Origin: Ramlibacter ginsenosidimutans
GTDB lineage: Bacteria; Pseudomonadota; Gammaproteobacteria; Burkholderiales; Burkholderiaceae_C
Assembly (NCBI RefSeq): GCF_016654015.1
Contig: NZ_JAEPWM010000003.1
Location: 1-64,000 of the forward strand
Length of the DNA stretch: 64,000 nt
Direction: 5' to 3'
The notes below the pieces were generated by a model, which made no database searches, was not told the DNA's origin, and saw only the letters and a program-made list of their open reading frames with translations. Shown one piece after another: positions 1-8,384 of the stretch (its first letter is position 1; the number at the start of each line of letters is the position of its first letter). The translations under genes were made by a program, and so were the position numbers.

Positions 1-2
1 CA

Positions 3-104
<102 letters not shown>

Positions 105-160
105 CGGAGAACACAGTATCTACAGGGAGTCCGTAGGCCGGCGTTCAGCGCAACACGATG

Positions 161-193
161 CGTAGGCTGGCGGTGAGCGCAGCGAACCCCAGC
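161..193 (+). repeat. REP-like repeat, copy 1
   Basis: A 33-bp unit with ends GTAGGCTGGCGG and GAACCCCAGC. GCTGG and CCAGC at its ends can pair, so each unit can fold as a short hairpin. A degenerate copy sits just before it at about 132-150. Confidence 0.8.
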
Positions 194-210
194 AGTTCGT
201 CCACGCGATG

Positions 211-243
211 GGTAGGCTGGCGGTGAGCGCAGCGAACCCCAGC
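211..243 (+). repeat. REP-like repeat, copy 2, touching a stop codon
   Basis: Same unit as at 161-193 apart from the first base. Its last C is also the first base (plus strand CTA, 243-245) of the TAG stop codon of the receptor gene on the minus strand, so the repeat ends inside the coding sequence. Confidence 0.8.
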
Positions 244-1229
244 TACTTCGCCCCGTTCTCTCCCCAGGGCATCTCCTTCCACAGCTGCTTGAACGAGGCC
301 TCGGTGGTCTTCAGCTCCGCCTCGTACTTCGCCGGCGGCAGGTAGCGCAGCGGCGCGAACGCCGCCGCGGCTTTCGCCTGGAACTCCGGATCGTTCGCGG
401 CCTTCTGCACCGCGCTGGCCAGCTGCTCCTTCACCGCAGCCGGCAGGCCCTTGGGCGCAGCGATGCCGCGCAGCGAAGCCATCACGATGTCGAAGCCCTG
501 TTCCTTGAACGTGGGCAGGCCGGGCGCGAGGTTGGTGCGCGCCGCGCTCATCTGGCCGAGGTTGTGCATGGGCGAGCCGCCCTTCTCGTACTGCATCGCC
601 TCGCCCACGTTCATGGATGCCATGAAGATCTGCTTGCCCACCACGCCCTGGTGCACTTCGGAGGCGCCCTTGAACGGCACGTGCGTGAGCTGCACGCCGG
701 CGGCGCGCTCGAACAGCATCGCCGCCAGGTGGTCGTCCGAGCCGATGCCGGTGGTGCCGTAGGTCACCTTGCCCGGATTGGCCTTGGCGTACGCGACCAG
801 CTCGCCGAGGTTCCTGATCGGCGTGTCGTTGTGGACGGAGAAGTTGCCCGGGTCGTCGATCACGTTGCCCAGCAGGTCGTAGCCGGTCCAATGGAAATTC
901 GACTTGCGCTCGATCGGGATGGTCAGCACGTTGGGCGTGTTGATGAAGCCGATCGTGTAGCCGTCCGCCGGCGCGTTGGCCAGTTCGGCAAAGCCGATGC
1001 CGCCGCCGGCGCCGGACCGGTTCACCACGACGATGGACGCGTTGTTGCCCAGGTACCTGGCGATGTACGGAGCGATCAGTCGCGCGGTGAGGTCGGTGCC
1101 GCCGCCGGGCGCGTAGGCCACGATCATGCGGATCGGCTGCTCGGGATACGCAGCTTGCGCCGCGACGGCGACCGCCGTGAGCGCGAGCGCAGGCAGCAAG
1201 CGGCGCAGCAGGGTGGGCAGGTACTTCAT
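243..1229 (-). CDS. Bug/TctC-type tripartite tricarboxylate transporter substrate-binding protein
   Basis: A 328-residue periplasmic receptor. Residues 1-26 form a Sec signal peptide (basic start, ALALTAVAVAAQA, cleavage before AYPEQP). The mature protein has the family hallmarks IRMIVAYAPGGGTDLTARL near the N-terminus and THVPFKGASE in the middle. GAGGAGA lies 7 bases before the ATG. It is the last of four leftward genes after a FMN dehydrogenase, an aldolase and a D-2-hydroxyacid dehydrogenase. It may deliver the hydroxy acid these enzymes use, but no TctA/B membrane genes are nearby, as is usual for the expanded Bug families of Burkholderiales. The ligand cannot be read from sequence. Confidence 0.92.
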   Translation of the reverse strand: MKYLPTLLRRLLPALALTAVAVAAQAAYPEQPIRMIVAYAPGGGTDLTARLIAPYIARYLGNNASIVVVNRSGAGGGIGFAELANAPADGYTIGFINTPNVLTIPIERKSNFHWTGYDLLGNVIDDPGNFSVHNDTPIRNLGELVAYAKANPGKVTYGTTGIGSDDHLAAMLFERAAGVQLTHVPFKGASEVHQGVVGKQIFMASMNVGEAMQYEKGGSPMHNLGQMSAARTNLAPGLPTFKEQGFDIVMASLRGIAAPKGLPAAVKEQLASAVQKAANDPEFQAKAAAAFAPLRYLPPAKYEAELKTTEASFKQLWKEMPWGENGAK

Positions 1230-1269
1230 CGACGTGTCTCCTCTTGGTTTCGGACTCTTGGCGGGGTGC

Positions 1270-2301
1270 TCAGGGCAGGATGCGCGCGCGCCGCTCCTGG
1301 TAGGCGGGCCACACCTCCGGGTTCACCAGGCGCGGCGGCCGGCCGCCGGCCAGCAGCAGTGCGATCTGGTCGGCCGACATCGCGGCGACGTCGCGCCGGC
1401 ATTCGTGCGTGACGCCCGCGGTATGGAAGGTGGCGTACACGTTCTCCATGGCCAGAAGGGGATGGTCCAGCGGCGGCGGTTCGCGGTCCCACACGTCGAC
1501 GCCCGCGCCGGCCAGGTGGCCCGAACGCAAGGCCTCGACCAGCGCCTGTTCGTCGTGGATGCCGCCGCGCGCCGTCGTGATGAACAGCGCCCCCTTCTTC
1601 ATGCGGGCGAAGGCGCGCGCATCGATCATCTTCAGCGTGGTCGCGTCGCGCGGGCAATGGAGGGACACCACGTCCGCTTCGGCCAGCAGCTGGTCCAGCG
1701 TGACCGGACGGGCGCCGCGCCGCGTGATCTCCTCGGGTGCGAGATAGGGATCGGCGGCGATCACCTCTAGGCCGAAGGCGCGGGCCAGCGCCGCCACGCG
1801 CGTGCCCACGTGGCCGATGCCCACCAGGCCCAGCGTCTGGCCGCGCAGCTCGTGGCCCATGATCTGTTCGCGCGTGAAGCCGGTCTCGCGCCGCATGCGC
1901 TTGTCGCATTCGATCATGCGCCGCGACAGCGACAGCATCATCGCGAGCGTGTGTTCCGCGACCGAGGCGGCGTTGCCGCCCGCCTGGTTCACCACCGCGA
2001 CGCCGGCGGCGGTGCAGGCGGGGACGTCCACGGTGTCGTAGCCTGCGCCGCTGGACGAGACGCACAGCAGTTGCGGGCAGCGTGCCAGCAGCTCGCCGGT
2101 GACGAACCATTCGCGCGGCAGTTCATCCTTCGCCGCCGAGACGTGGTACACGTGCGCTGCCGCGAGCAGGTCCCAGGCCACGGCGGGGTTGCCGCGGCTG
2201 GGGAACACCGCGAGCGCCACGCCCGCTTCCTGCTGCAGTCGGCGGTCGAAGGCAGGGTCGATCCACAGGTCCGTGCGGACCACGCGTCGCGAGGCAGCCA
2301 T
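1270..2301 (-). CDS. D-2-hydroxyacid dehydrogenase, NAD(P)-binding
   Basis: A 343-residue enzyme that should interconvert a D-2-hydroxy acid and its 2-keto acid. The Rossmann motif LGLVGIGHVGTRVAALA lies near residue 150. The catalytic set of the family is visible: Arg in TTARGGIHDE, an acidic residue in VDVWDREPP and His in FHTAGVTHE. The frame is open 18 codons further upstream, but the ATG at MAASRRVV leaves a 2-bp gap to the aldolase gene and fits the family length. It is likely cotranscribed with the RraA-type aldolase and the FMN dehydrogenase. It could equally be annotated as a phosphoglycerate- or glyoxylate-reductase-like protein. Confidence 0.9.
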   Translation of the reverse strand: MAASRRVVRTDLWIDPAFDRRLQQEAGVALAVFPSRGNPAVAWDLLAAAHVYHVSAAKDELPREWFVTGELLARCPQLLCVSSSGAGYDTVDVPACTAAGVAVVNQAGGNAASVAEHTLAMMLSLSRRMIECDKRMRRETGFTREQIMGHELRGQTLGLVGIGHVGTRVAALARAFGLEVIAADPYLAPEEITRRGARPVTLDQLLAEADVVSLHCPRDATTLKMIDARAFARMKKGALFITTARGGIHDEQALVEALRSGHLAGAGVDVWDREPPPLDHPLLAMENVYATFHTAGVTHECRRDVAAMSADQIALLLAGGRPPRLVNPEVWPAYQERRARILP

Positions 2302-2303
2302 GG

Positions 2304-2981
2304 TCAGCGCGGCGTCGGGTCGCAACCCAGCGCCTTCAGGCGCGCATCGACCCACGCGGTGTCGTGCTTGCCGGCGCGGATGTTGGCGATGGTCTTCTGT
2401 TCCAGCGCCACCTTGTCGCGCGATGCCGCGAGCACCTGCTCCACATCGTCATAGGGCACGCACAGCAGGCCATCGGCGTCGCCGAGCATCAGGTCGCCCG
2501 GCTGGATCACCATGCCGTCGAGGGCGATCGGAACGTTGATCTCGCCGGGGCCGTCCTTGTAGGGACCGCGATGCGTCACGCCGGCCGCGTAGATCGGGAA
2601 GCTGCCCGCGGCGATCACGTCGATGTCGCGCACCGCGCCGTTCAGCACGATGCCCGCGATCTTGCGGGTCACCGCGTACGACAGCATCAGCTCGCCGAAC
2701 AGCGAGTTGGTGAGGTCACCGCCGGCGTCCACCACGATGACGTCGCCGGGCTGCGCCAGGTCCAGCGCCTTGTGGATCATCAGGTTGTCGCCGGGGCGGC
2801 ACTTGACCGTCAGGGCCGGCCCGCCGAGGCGGCCCCCCTTGTGCATCGGGCGCAGGCGCGGGCCGCCCGCGGTCAGGCGCGTCATGCAATCGCTGACGTT
2901 GGCCACGGGAATGTCCGCGAAGGCCTGCACGTAGCGGGCGTCCACCTGGCGGCGGCGCTGGAGGATCTGGAAACCGACCAT
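2304..2981 (-). CDS. RraA-family aldolase (4-hydroxy-4-methyl-2-oxoglutarate aldolase-like)
   Basis: A 225-residue protein of the RraA/HMG-aldolase fold. The family signature is present: a glycine-rich VVDAGGDLTNSLFGELM followed by IVLNGAVRDID, whose Arg-Asp pair binds the metal and substrate in known HMG/oxaloacetate aldolases. The C-terminal PGDLMLGDADGLLCVP is also typical. In this operon it would act on a keto acid, for example by retro-aldol cleavage or decarboxylation of the product of the hydroxyacid dehydrogenases. It is more likely an enzyme than an RNase E inhibitor, because the neighbours are catabolic. Confidence 0.88.
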   Translation of the reverse strand: MVGFQILQRRRQVDARYVQAFADIPVANVSDCMTRLTAGGPRLRPMHKGGRLGGPALTVKCRPGDNLMIHKALDLAQPGDVIVVDAGGDLTNSLFGELMLSYAVTRKIAGIVLNGAVRDIDVIAAGSFPIYAAGVTHRGPYKDGPGEINVPIALDGMVIQPGDLMLGDADGLLCVPYDDVEQVLAASRDKVALEQKTIANIRAGKHDTAWVDARLKALGCDPTPR

Positions 2982-3026
2982 GTTCTGTGTCCGGGAGTGG
3001 GAGGAAGAGGGTGACTGTACGCGGGG

Positions 3027-4259
3027 CTAGCGGCCGGCCGGGACGAGGTAGCTGGCGTCGAGCTCGTGCAGCTCGGTGACGCCCAGCATCGCCATGTTGC
3101 GCGAGACTTCGTCACGCAGCAGCCCGATGCCCTTGCGCACCCCGGCTTCGCCAGCGACCGAAGCGGCGTAGTTGAACGGGCGGCCGATGAAGACGAAGCT
3201 CGCGCCGAGCGCCAGTGCCTTGAGCACGTCGGTGCCGCGCCGGAAGCCGCTGTCGATCATCACGGGCGTGCCCCGGCAGACCGCGACGATGCCGGGCAGC
3301 ACCTTCAGCGGCGGCACAGTGCCATCGAGCTGGCGGCCGCCGTGGTTGGAAACGATGATGCCGTCCGCGCCGACGCCGATGGCCAGGCGCGCATCGCGCA
3401 CGTCGAGGATGCCCTTGACCACCAGCTGCCCCGGCCACAGGCGGCGCACCATGCGCAGGTGCTCCCACGTGAGATGGCCGCGATCGGAGAAATCGCGCTG
3501 CACCGTGGCGGACAGGATGGGCGCGCCGCGGCGTGCGAAGTTGTTCTCGAAGTGCGGCATCCCATGCTGCGCGATCGTGCGCAGGAAGGTGCCGAAGGTC
3601 CAGCGCGGATGCGTGAGGCCTTGCCAGGCCAGCGCCAGGCTGGGCCGCAGCGGCGTCGAGAAGCCGGCGCGGATGTTGTTCTCGCGATTGGAGGCGATCG
3701 ACGAGTCCACCGTGATCACGAGCGTGCGGAAGCCCGCGATCCGCACGCGTGCGATCAGCGCCTGCATCTCGCTCTCCACGCCGGGCAGGTAGGCCTGGAA
3801 CCAGGCATCGGGATTGGCCTGAACGACCTCCTCCATGCGGATCAGCGATGAGCCGCTCATGATCATCGGCACGTTCTCCGCGCGCGCGGCCTGCGCCAGC
3901 ACGAGGTCCCCGCGGTACGCCGACAGGGCGCTGATGCCCATGGGCGCGATGCCGAACGGCGCCGACCAGCGCCGGCCCAGCAGCGAGGTCGCCGTCGTGC
4001 GGCGGGACATGTCGACCAGCATGCGAGGCAGGAATTCGTACTGCTCGAACGACGCCGCGTTGGCGCGCAGCGAGGCGTTGCGTTCGACCGCGCCGCTGAC
4101 GTAGGCGAACACGGGCGCGGGCAGGTGGCGGCGCGCGGCGCGCTCGAAGTCGTCGAGCGAGAGCACGTGGCCCAGGCGGGCGGGCAGGCGCAGGGCGGGA
4201 ACGACCGGGGTGTCGGGGAGCGCGGGAGCCGTCGCTGCGGCGGAGGGTTCGATCTGCAT
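3027..4259 (-). CDS. FMN-dependent alpha-hydroxyacid dehydrogenase (lactate/mandelate/glycolate oxidase family)
   Basis: A 410-residue TIM-barrel flavoprotein. FMN-binding and catalytic motifs are in order: PFGIAPMGISAL (about residue 100), the central lysine in LVVKGILDVRDA, the proton-abstracting His and substrate Arg in SNHGGRQLDG, and IDSGFRRGTDVLKALALGA. It oxidises an L-2-hydroxy acid to a 2-keto acid. The open frame continues far upstream, but that part is the shadow of the LysR gene on the other strand. The ATG at MQIEPS is the last start before the divergent promoter region. First gene of a four-gene leftward unit. Confidence 0.92.
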   Translation of the reverse strand: MQIEPSAAATAPALPDTPVVPALRLPARLGHVLSLDDFERAARRHLPAPVFAYVSGAVERNASLRANAASFEQYEFLPRMLVDMSRRTTATSLLGRRWSAPFGIAPMGISALSAYRGDLVLAQAARAENVPMIMSGSSLIRMEEVVQANPDAWFQAYLPGVESEMQALIARVRIAGFRTLVITVDSSIASNRENNIRAGFSTPLRPSLALAWQGLTHPRWTFGTFLRTIAQHGMPHFENNFARRGAPILSATVQRDFSDRGHLTWEHLRMVRRLWPGQLVVKGILDVRDARLAIGVGADGIIVSNHGGRQLDGTVPPLKVLPGIVAVCRGTPVMIDSGFRRGTDVLKALALGASFVFIGRPFNYAASVAGEAGVRKGIGLLRDEVSRNMAMLGVTELHELDASYLVPAGR

Positions 4260-4306
4260 GGGAGCGCGCCAGTGTGGCGCGCCAGCGGCGCGCGCGTCCA
4301 ATACAT

Positions 4307-4321
4307 AATCGGGCTTCGATT
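4307..4321. promoter_or_regulatory. LysR-type binding box between divergent genes
   Basis: A perfect inverted repeat AATCG-N5-CGATT lies in the 87-bp gap between the FMN dehydrogenase (left) and the LysR gene (right). It fits the T-N11-A pattern of LysR boxes, so it is probably the autoregulatory and activation site. This is inference from position and symmetry. Confidence 0.5.
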
Positions 4322-4346
4322 GATGCCGCACGGGCATCGCCAAAGA

Positions 4347-5243
4347 ATGATCGACCTGCGCCAGCTCCGCTACTTCCAGGCCGTGGCCGAAGATCTGCAC
4401 TTCGGCCGCGCCGCCGCGCGCCTGGCGATCGCACAGCCTGCGCTCTCGCGGCAGATCCAGCAGATCGAACGGGAACTGGGCACGCCGCTGCTGCGGCGCA
4501 CGCAGCGGCGGGTCGAACTGTTGCCGGCCGGCGCGCTGCTGCTGGAGCGCAGCCGGTCCATCCAGCAGGAACTCGCGCGGACGGTCGCGGACGTGCGCCG
4601 GACCGGCGCCGGCGAGCTCGGCAAGCTGACGCTGGGCTTCATCCACTCCTCCACCTACGGGCTGCTGCCCAGCGTGATCCGGCGCTTCCGCCAGCTCTAT
4701 CCCGGCATCGAGCTGGAACTGCACGAGCTGCCGATCACGACGCAGCACGCGGCGCTGATGCGCGGGACCATCGACCTCGGGCTGCTGCGCGTGCAGGCCG
4801 TCCCCGCCGAACTGGAGCAAGTCCCCGTGCTCGCGGATCCCTTCGTGCTGGCGGTCCCGGCGCGCCATCCGCTCGCGGGGCGCGAGCGCGTGCGGCTGAA
4901 GCAGGTGGCGGGCGAGCCGTTCGTGCTGTTCAACCAGGCCGAGGCGCCGCTGCTGCACGATCGCGTGCAGGCCTTGTGCGAGCAGGCCGGCTTCCAGCCG
5001 CACGTGGTGCAGCGGGCGACCCAGTTGCACACGATGGTGGGCCTGGTCGGTGGCGGCCTCGGCGTCGCCGTGGTGCCGGCCTCGGCGCGCAACCTGCACC
5101 CGAAGCAGGTGCGCTTCCTGCAGATCGCCGACAAGGCCGAGCCGCTGCAGATCGCGCTGGCCTGGCGGCGCGCGCACGAGACGCCGGCGATCCGGTCCTT
5201 CCGCAAGGTCACGCAGGACGTGGCCGCCGCGCTGACGCCGTGA
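4347..5243 (+). CDS. LysR-family transcriptional regulator
   Basis: A 298-residue LTTR. The N-terminal winged helix-turn-helix reads LRQLRYFQAVAEDLHFGRAA then QPALSRQIQQIERELG. A type 2 periplasmic-binding fold follows, with the usual LTLGFIHSSTYGLLPSVI at its start. ATG 4347 gives the classical MIDLRQLRYF start; upstream codons in the frame belong to the opposite gene. It is divergent from the FMN dehydrogenase operon and 59 bp upstream of the ltnD-like dehydrogenase, so it probably controls one or both in response to a hydroxy acid. Confidence 0.93.
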   Translation: MIDLRQLRYFQAVAEDLHFGRAAARLAIAQPALSRQIQQIERELGTPLLRRTQRRVELLPAGALLLERSRSIQQELARTVADVRRTGAGELGKLTLGFIHSSTYGLLPSVIRRFRQLYPGIELELHELPITTQHAALMRGTIDLGLLRVQAVPAELEQVPVLADPFVLAVPARHPLAGRERVRLKQVAGEPFVLFNQAEAPLLHDRVQALCEQAGFQPHVVQRATQLHTMVGLVGGGLGVAVVPASARNLHPKQVRFLQIADKAEPLQIALAWRRAHETPAIRSFRKVTQDVAAALTP

Positions 5244-5302
5244 AGGCATGATGGGCGGTGCCGCGCCTCGACTCGCGCACAACAGCAATGACAGGAGACA
5301 CC

Positions 5303-6199
5303 ATGACGCAGCCATTCGGCAAGAACGATCCCATCGGCTTCATCGGCCTCGGGGTGATGGGCAAGGGCATGGCCTTGTGCCTGCGCCGCGCAGGCCATGC
5401 GCTGCACGTGTTCGCACGCAGCGATGCGCCCGCGCAGGCGCTCGTCGCTGCCGGTGCGCAACGCGCCGCCTCCCCGGCGGAGGTGGGCCGCGCGAGCCGG
5501 CTGGTGTTCCTGTGCGTGTCGGACGACGCCGCCGTCGAGGCCGTGCTGTTCGGGCCGCAGGGGCTGGCGCAGGGGTTGGCCGCCGGCAGCATCGTCGTCG
5601 ACACCAGCACCATTGCCGCGGACGCGGCGCGGCGCTTCGCGCAGCGCCTGCATGCGCAGGGCGTGAGCTATCTCGACGCACCCATCAGCGGCGGCCAGCA
5701 AGGCGCCGAGGCAGGCACGCTGGCCTGCATGATCGGCGGTCCCGCCGAAGCGGTGGACGCCTGCCGCGAGGTGATGCAGTCCTTCTGCAAGACGATCACG
5801 CACGTCGGCGACGTCGGTGCCGGCCAGACCGTCAAGGCCTGCAACCAGGTGGCGGTGGCCGGCGCGATGCTGGGCGTGGCCGACGCGATCGCGCTCGCAC
5901 TGGCACAGGGCGTCGATCCGAAGCTGATGCGCGAGGTGGTCCTGGGCGGCACCGGCCGCAGCTTCGCGCTGGAGCGCCATGGCCAGCGCATCATCGATGG
6001 CGACTTCCAGCCGGGCTTTCGCGCGCGGTTGATGCGCAAGGACCTGCGCATCGCGCTGGAGACCGCCCGCGCGGGCGGCGCGCAGTTGCAGGGCGCGGCA
6101 CTCGCCGAGCAGCTCGTGGGCGAGCTGTGCGACAGCGGCCGCGGGGAGCTGGACTGGAACGTGCTGGGAAAGCTGGTGCAGGAGAAGGGCGGGCGGTGA
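5303..6199 (+). CDS. ltnD: NAD(P)-dependent oxidoreductase of the 3-hydroxyisobutyrate dehydrogenase family (L-threonate dehydrogenase-like)
   Basis: A 298-residue beta-hydroxyacid dehydrogenase. GFIGLGVMGKGMA is the dinucleotide fold, DAPISGGQQGAEAGTL is the substrate loop and GAGQTVKACNQ carries the catalytic Lys and Asn. ATG 5303 is chosen because ACAGGAGACACC precedes it; an ATG in frame 45 bp upstream lacks this. GarR, GlxR, MmsB and LtnD all share the fold. The LtnD reading comes from the neighbours otnC and otnK (convergent, 240 bp away), which process the oxidised product of threonate. The symbol is an inference from context. Confidence 0.65.
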   Translation: MTQPFGKNDPIGFIGLGVMGKGMALCLRRAGHALHVFARSDAPAQALVAAGAQRAASPAEVGRASRLVFLCVSDDAAVEAVLFGPQGLAQGLAAGSIVVDTSTIAADAARRFAQRLHAQGVSYLDAPISGGQQGAEAGTLACMIGGPAEAVDACREVMQSFCKTITHVGDVGAGQTVKACNQVAVAGAMLGVADAIALALAQGVDPKLMREVVLGGTGRSFALERHGQRIIDGDFQPGFRARLMRKDLRIALETARAGGAQLQGAALAEQLVGELCDSGRGELDWNVLGKLVQEKGGR

Positions 6200-6239
6200 G
6201 CGCACCCAGGCTGGCGTGAGCCACCGGGCCACTGTTCTC

Positions 6240-6277
6240 GTAGGCTGGCGGCGAGCGGCGCAGCCGCGAACCCCAGC
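6240..6277 (+). repeat. REP-like repeat, variant with GCGGCGCAGCCGCG centre
   Basis: TAGGCTGGCGGCGAGCGG start and CGAACCCCAGC end, with a slightly longer centre than the 33-bp form. First of three copies in alternating orientation that fill the gap between the two convergent dehydrogenase/aldolase units. Confidence 0.75.
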
Positions 6278-6295
6278 GATGAGGAAGCCAGCAAA

Positions 6296-6346
6296 GCTGG
6301 GGTTCGCTGCGCTCACCTGCGGCGGCCGGCGGCCGCCCCAGCCTAC
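6296..6346 (-). repeat. REP-like repeat, inverted, long centre
   Basis: Reverse-orientation copy, GCTGGGGTTCGCTGCGCTCA at the left and CCCCAGCCTAC at the right, with an expanded GGCGGCCGGCGGCC centre. Confidence 0.7.
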
Positions 6347-6385
6347 ATGCTGGCGTGAGCCTCCCAGCCACCGAGCCACTGTTCT

Positions 6386-6424
6386 CGTAGGCTGGCGGTG
6401 AGCGGCGCAGCCGCGAACCCCAGC
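6386..6424 (+). repeat. REP-like repeat
   Basis: Third copy in the ltnD-otnC gap, CGTAGGCTGGCGGTGAGCGG to GAACCCCAGC. With the inverted copy at 6296-6346 it can form a large stem-loop between the convergent genes and may serve as a transcript end. Confidence 0.75.
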
Positions 6425-6437
6425 ACGATCCCCAACG

Positions 6438-7100
6438 CTACCAGCTCGCCCCGAAGCTGCGGCGCAGTTCCTCGATGGCGTCGTCCCCCAGCGGCGCGGG
6501 CGGCGCCGGGCTCAGTTGCCACAGCTTCGCGGTCTCTTCCAGCTCCTCCAGCACCGCCATCGCCTGCGCCGGCGAGCCGTGCCACACATTGGGCCCGAGC
6601 CGGCTCAGCATGACGGCGCGGATGGGCGTGCCCTGCTGGTGGTAGCGGGCGACCAGGGCCGCGACGAGATCGGCGACCCGCGGATCGCCGGGCCGGTGAT
6701 AGGGTACGACCGGCACGTGGCCGACCTTCATCACGAAGTAGGGCGTGATCGGCGGCAGCAGCTCCGGTCCCGGGTCGCGCAGCGTGAGCGCCACGCAATG
6801 CGTGCTGTGCGTGTGGATCACGCAGGCGACCGGTGCGCCCAGCGCCGCCTGTGCCTCGTAGATGCGCCGGTGCAAGGCGAGCGTCTTGCTCGCCGGCGCG
6901 CCCGAGCGCTGCGTGCCTTGCAGGTCCACCCGTGCGAGCTGCGCCGGGTCGAGGAAGCCCAGGCAGGCATCGGTCGGAGTGATCAGGAAACCGTCGTCGA
7001 GCCGCACGCTGATGTTGCCCGCGGTGGCGTGCACGTAGCCGCGCTCGAACAGCGAGCGGCCGATGCGGCAGATCTCCTCGCGTGCGGCGTGCTCGTTCAT
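6438..7100 (-). CDS. otnC: Class II aldolase/adducin family, 3-oxo-tetronate 4-phosphate decarboxylase-like
   Basis: A 220-residue class II (zinc) aldolase. CVIHTHSTHC carries the metal-binding HxH, and NISVRLDDGFLITPTDACLG is the phosphate/substrate loop. The start MNEHAAREEICRIGR overlaps the end of otnK by 4 bp (ATGA), so the two are translationally coupled. In the known pathway OtnC decarboxylates 3-oxo-tetronate 4-phosphate to dihydroxyacetone phosphate. Pairing with a DUF1537 kinase is the main reason to prefer OtnC over fuculose- or ribulose-phosphate aldolase. About 30 further upstream codons in the frame belong to otnK in another frame. Confidence 0.8.
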   Translation of the reverse strand: MNEHAAREEICRIGRSLFERGYVHATAGNISVRLDDGFLITPTDACLGFLDPAQLARVDLQGTQRSGAPASKTLALHRRIYEAQAALGAPVACVIHTHSTHCVALTLRDPGPELLPPITPYFVMKVGHVPVVPYHRPGDPRVADLVAALVARYHQQGTPIRAVMLSRLGPNVWHGSPAQAMAVLEELEETAKLWQLSPAPPAPLGDDAIEELRRSFGASW

Positions 7101-8365
7101 GCGAGCGGGGCGAAGGCCTTGGTGAAGAAATCGGTCGCGCCGAAGTTGCCGGACTTCAGCGCGAGATGCACGCTGCGCCCGCACGCCTCGGCCTGCGCCT
7201 CGCACCAGGGCACGCCCGGATCGATCTGCGGGCCGATGCGCATCTGCCGCACGCCCAGTGCCTGCACGGCCGCGCCGGAAGTCTCACCTCCGGCGACGAC
7301 GAGCCGTCCGACGCCGCGCTCCACCAGCCCGCGCGCGACGGCCGCCAGTGCCTTCTCCACCATCGCTCCGGCTTCGCCGACGCCGAGTCGCTGCTGCACG
7401 GCCTGCACCGACTCCGGTGGCGCGCTGGAATACACCAGTACGGGTTGCGCGCCCAGCCGCGGCGTGGCCCAGGCCAGCGCCTCGTTCACGACGTCGCGTC
7501 CGCCGGCGATCTGCAGCGGATCCAGCGCGAGCGCCGGCAGGCCGCGGGCGATGAAGTCGGCGACCTGCTGGTTGGTGGCGACCGAGCAGCTGCCCGACAC
7601 GACGGCGGTCATGCCCTCCGCTGGTGGCAGGGCGGCTGCGCCGGCCGAAGGCGTGAGGCCGTGGTTCTGCGGCAGCCCGATGGCGACGCCGGAGCCTGCG
7701 ACCACCAGCGGCATGTCCGCGATGGCGCGCCCGAGGTGCATCAGGTCCTCGTTGTCCAGCGCGTCCACGATGGCGAAACGCACGCCCTCGTCCTGCAGCT
7801 GGCGGATGCGCGCGTGAATGGGCGCCGCGCCGCCGCGCACGACGCGATGATCGATGAGCGCCACCTTGCCGCGCGCCTGCGCCTGCATGACGCGCACCAG
7901 GTTCGCATCGGTCATGGGCGTGAGCGGGTGGTTGCGCATGCCCGAGTCGCTCAGGAGCACGTCGCCCACGAACAGGTGGCCCTTGTACACGGTGCGCGCG
8001 TTCTCGGGGAAGGCCGGCGTCACGCAGCAGAAGGAGCAGCCCAGCGCGTCCAGCAGCGCCTCCGCGACCGGCCCGATGTTGCCCTGCGGGGTCGAGTCGA
8101 AGGTGGAGCAGACCTTGAAGTAGAACTGGCGCGCGCCCTGCGCCTGCAGCCAGCGCTGCGCGGCGAGCGACTGCGCGGCCGCCTCGGCCGCGGGAATGGT
8201 GCGCGACTTGAGCGCCACCACGACGGCGTCGGCGTCGGGCGCCGCACCTTCGGGCACGCCGATGGTCTGCACCACACGCATGCCCGCGCGCACGAGGTTG
8301 TTGGCGAGGTCGGTGGCGCCGGTGAAATCATCGGCGATGCAGCCCAGCTTGAGGGTGGAAGTCAT
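7097..8365 (-). CDS. otnK: 3-oxo-tetronate kinase (four-carbon acid sugar kinase family)
   Basis: A 422-residue DUF1537/SBD kinase. LGCIADDFTGATDLANNLV at the N-terminus is the substrate-binding signature, and FYFKVCSTFDSTPQGNIGP and CCVTPAFPENARTVYKGHLFVGD are typical of the OtnK branch. The C-terminal nucleotide-binding half ends with VVAGGETSGAAVQALGV. It phosphorylates 3-oxo-tetronate before OtnC. The isomerase OtnI, which would connect the LtnD product (2-oxo-tetronate) to OtnK, is not in the window. First gene of the leftward pair. Confidence 0.88.
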   Translation of the reverse strand: MTSTLKLGCIADDFTGATDLANNLVRAGMRVVQTIGVPEGAAPDADAVVVALKSRTIPAAEAAAQSLAAQRWLQAQGARQFYFKVCSTFDSTPQGNIGPVAEALLDALGCSFCCVTPAFPENARTVYKGHLFVGDVLLSDSGMRNHPLTPMTDANLVRVMQAQARGKVALIDHRVVRGGAAPIHARIRQLQDEGVRFAIVDALDNEDLMHLGRAIADMPLVVAGSGVAIGLPQNHGLTPSAGAAALPPAEGMTAVVSGSCSVATNQQVADFIARGLPALALDPLQIAGGRDVVNEALAWATPRLGAQPVLVYSSAPPESVQAVQQRLGVGEAGAMVEKALAAVARGLVERGVGRLVVAGGETSGAAVQALGVRQMRIGPQIDPGVPWCEAQAEACGRSVHLALKSGNFGATDFFTKAFAPLA

Positions 8366-8384
8366 CCTGCTCCGTTCACGAACG

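Noticed and set aside
3027..5315. A 762-codon version of the FMN dehydrogenase
   Set aside because: The first 350 codons are antisense to the LysR gene; homology starts at MQIEPS (4259).
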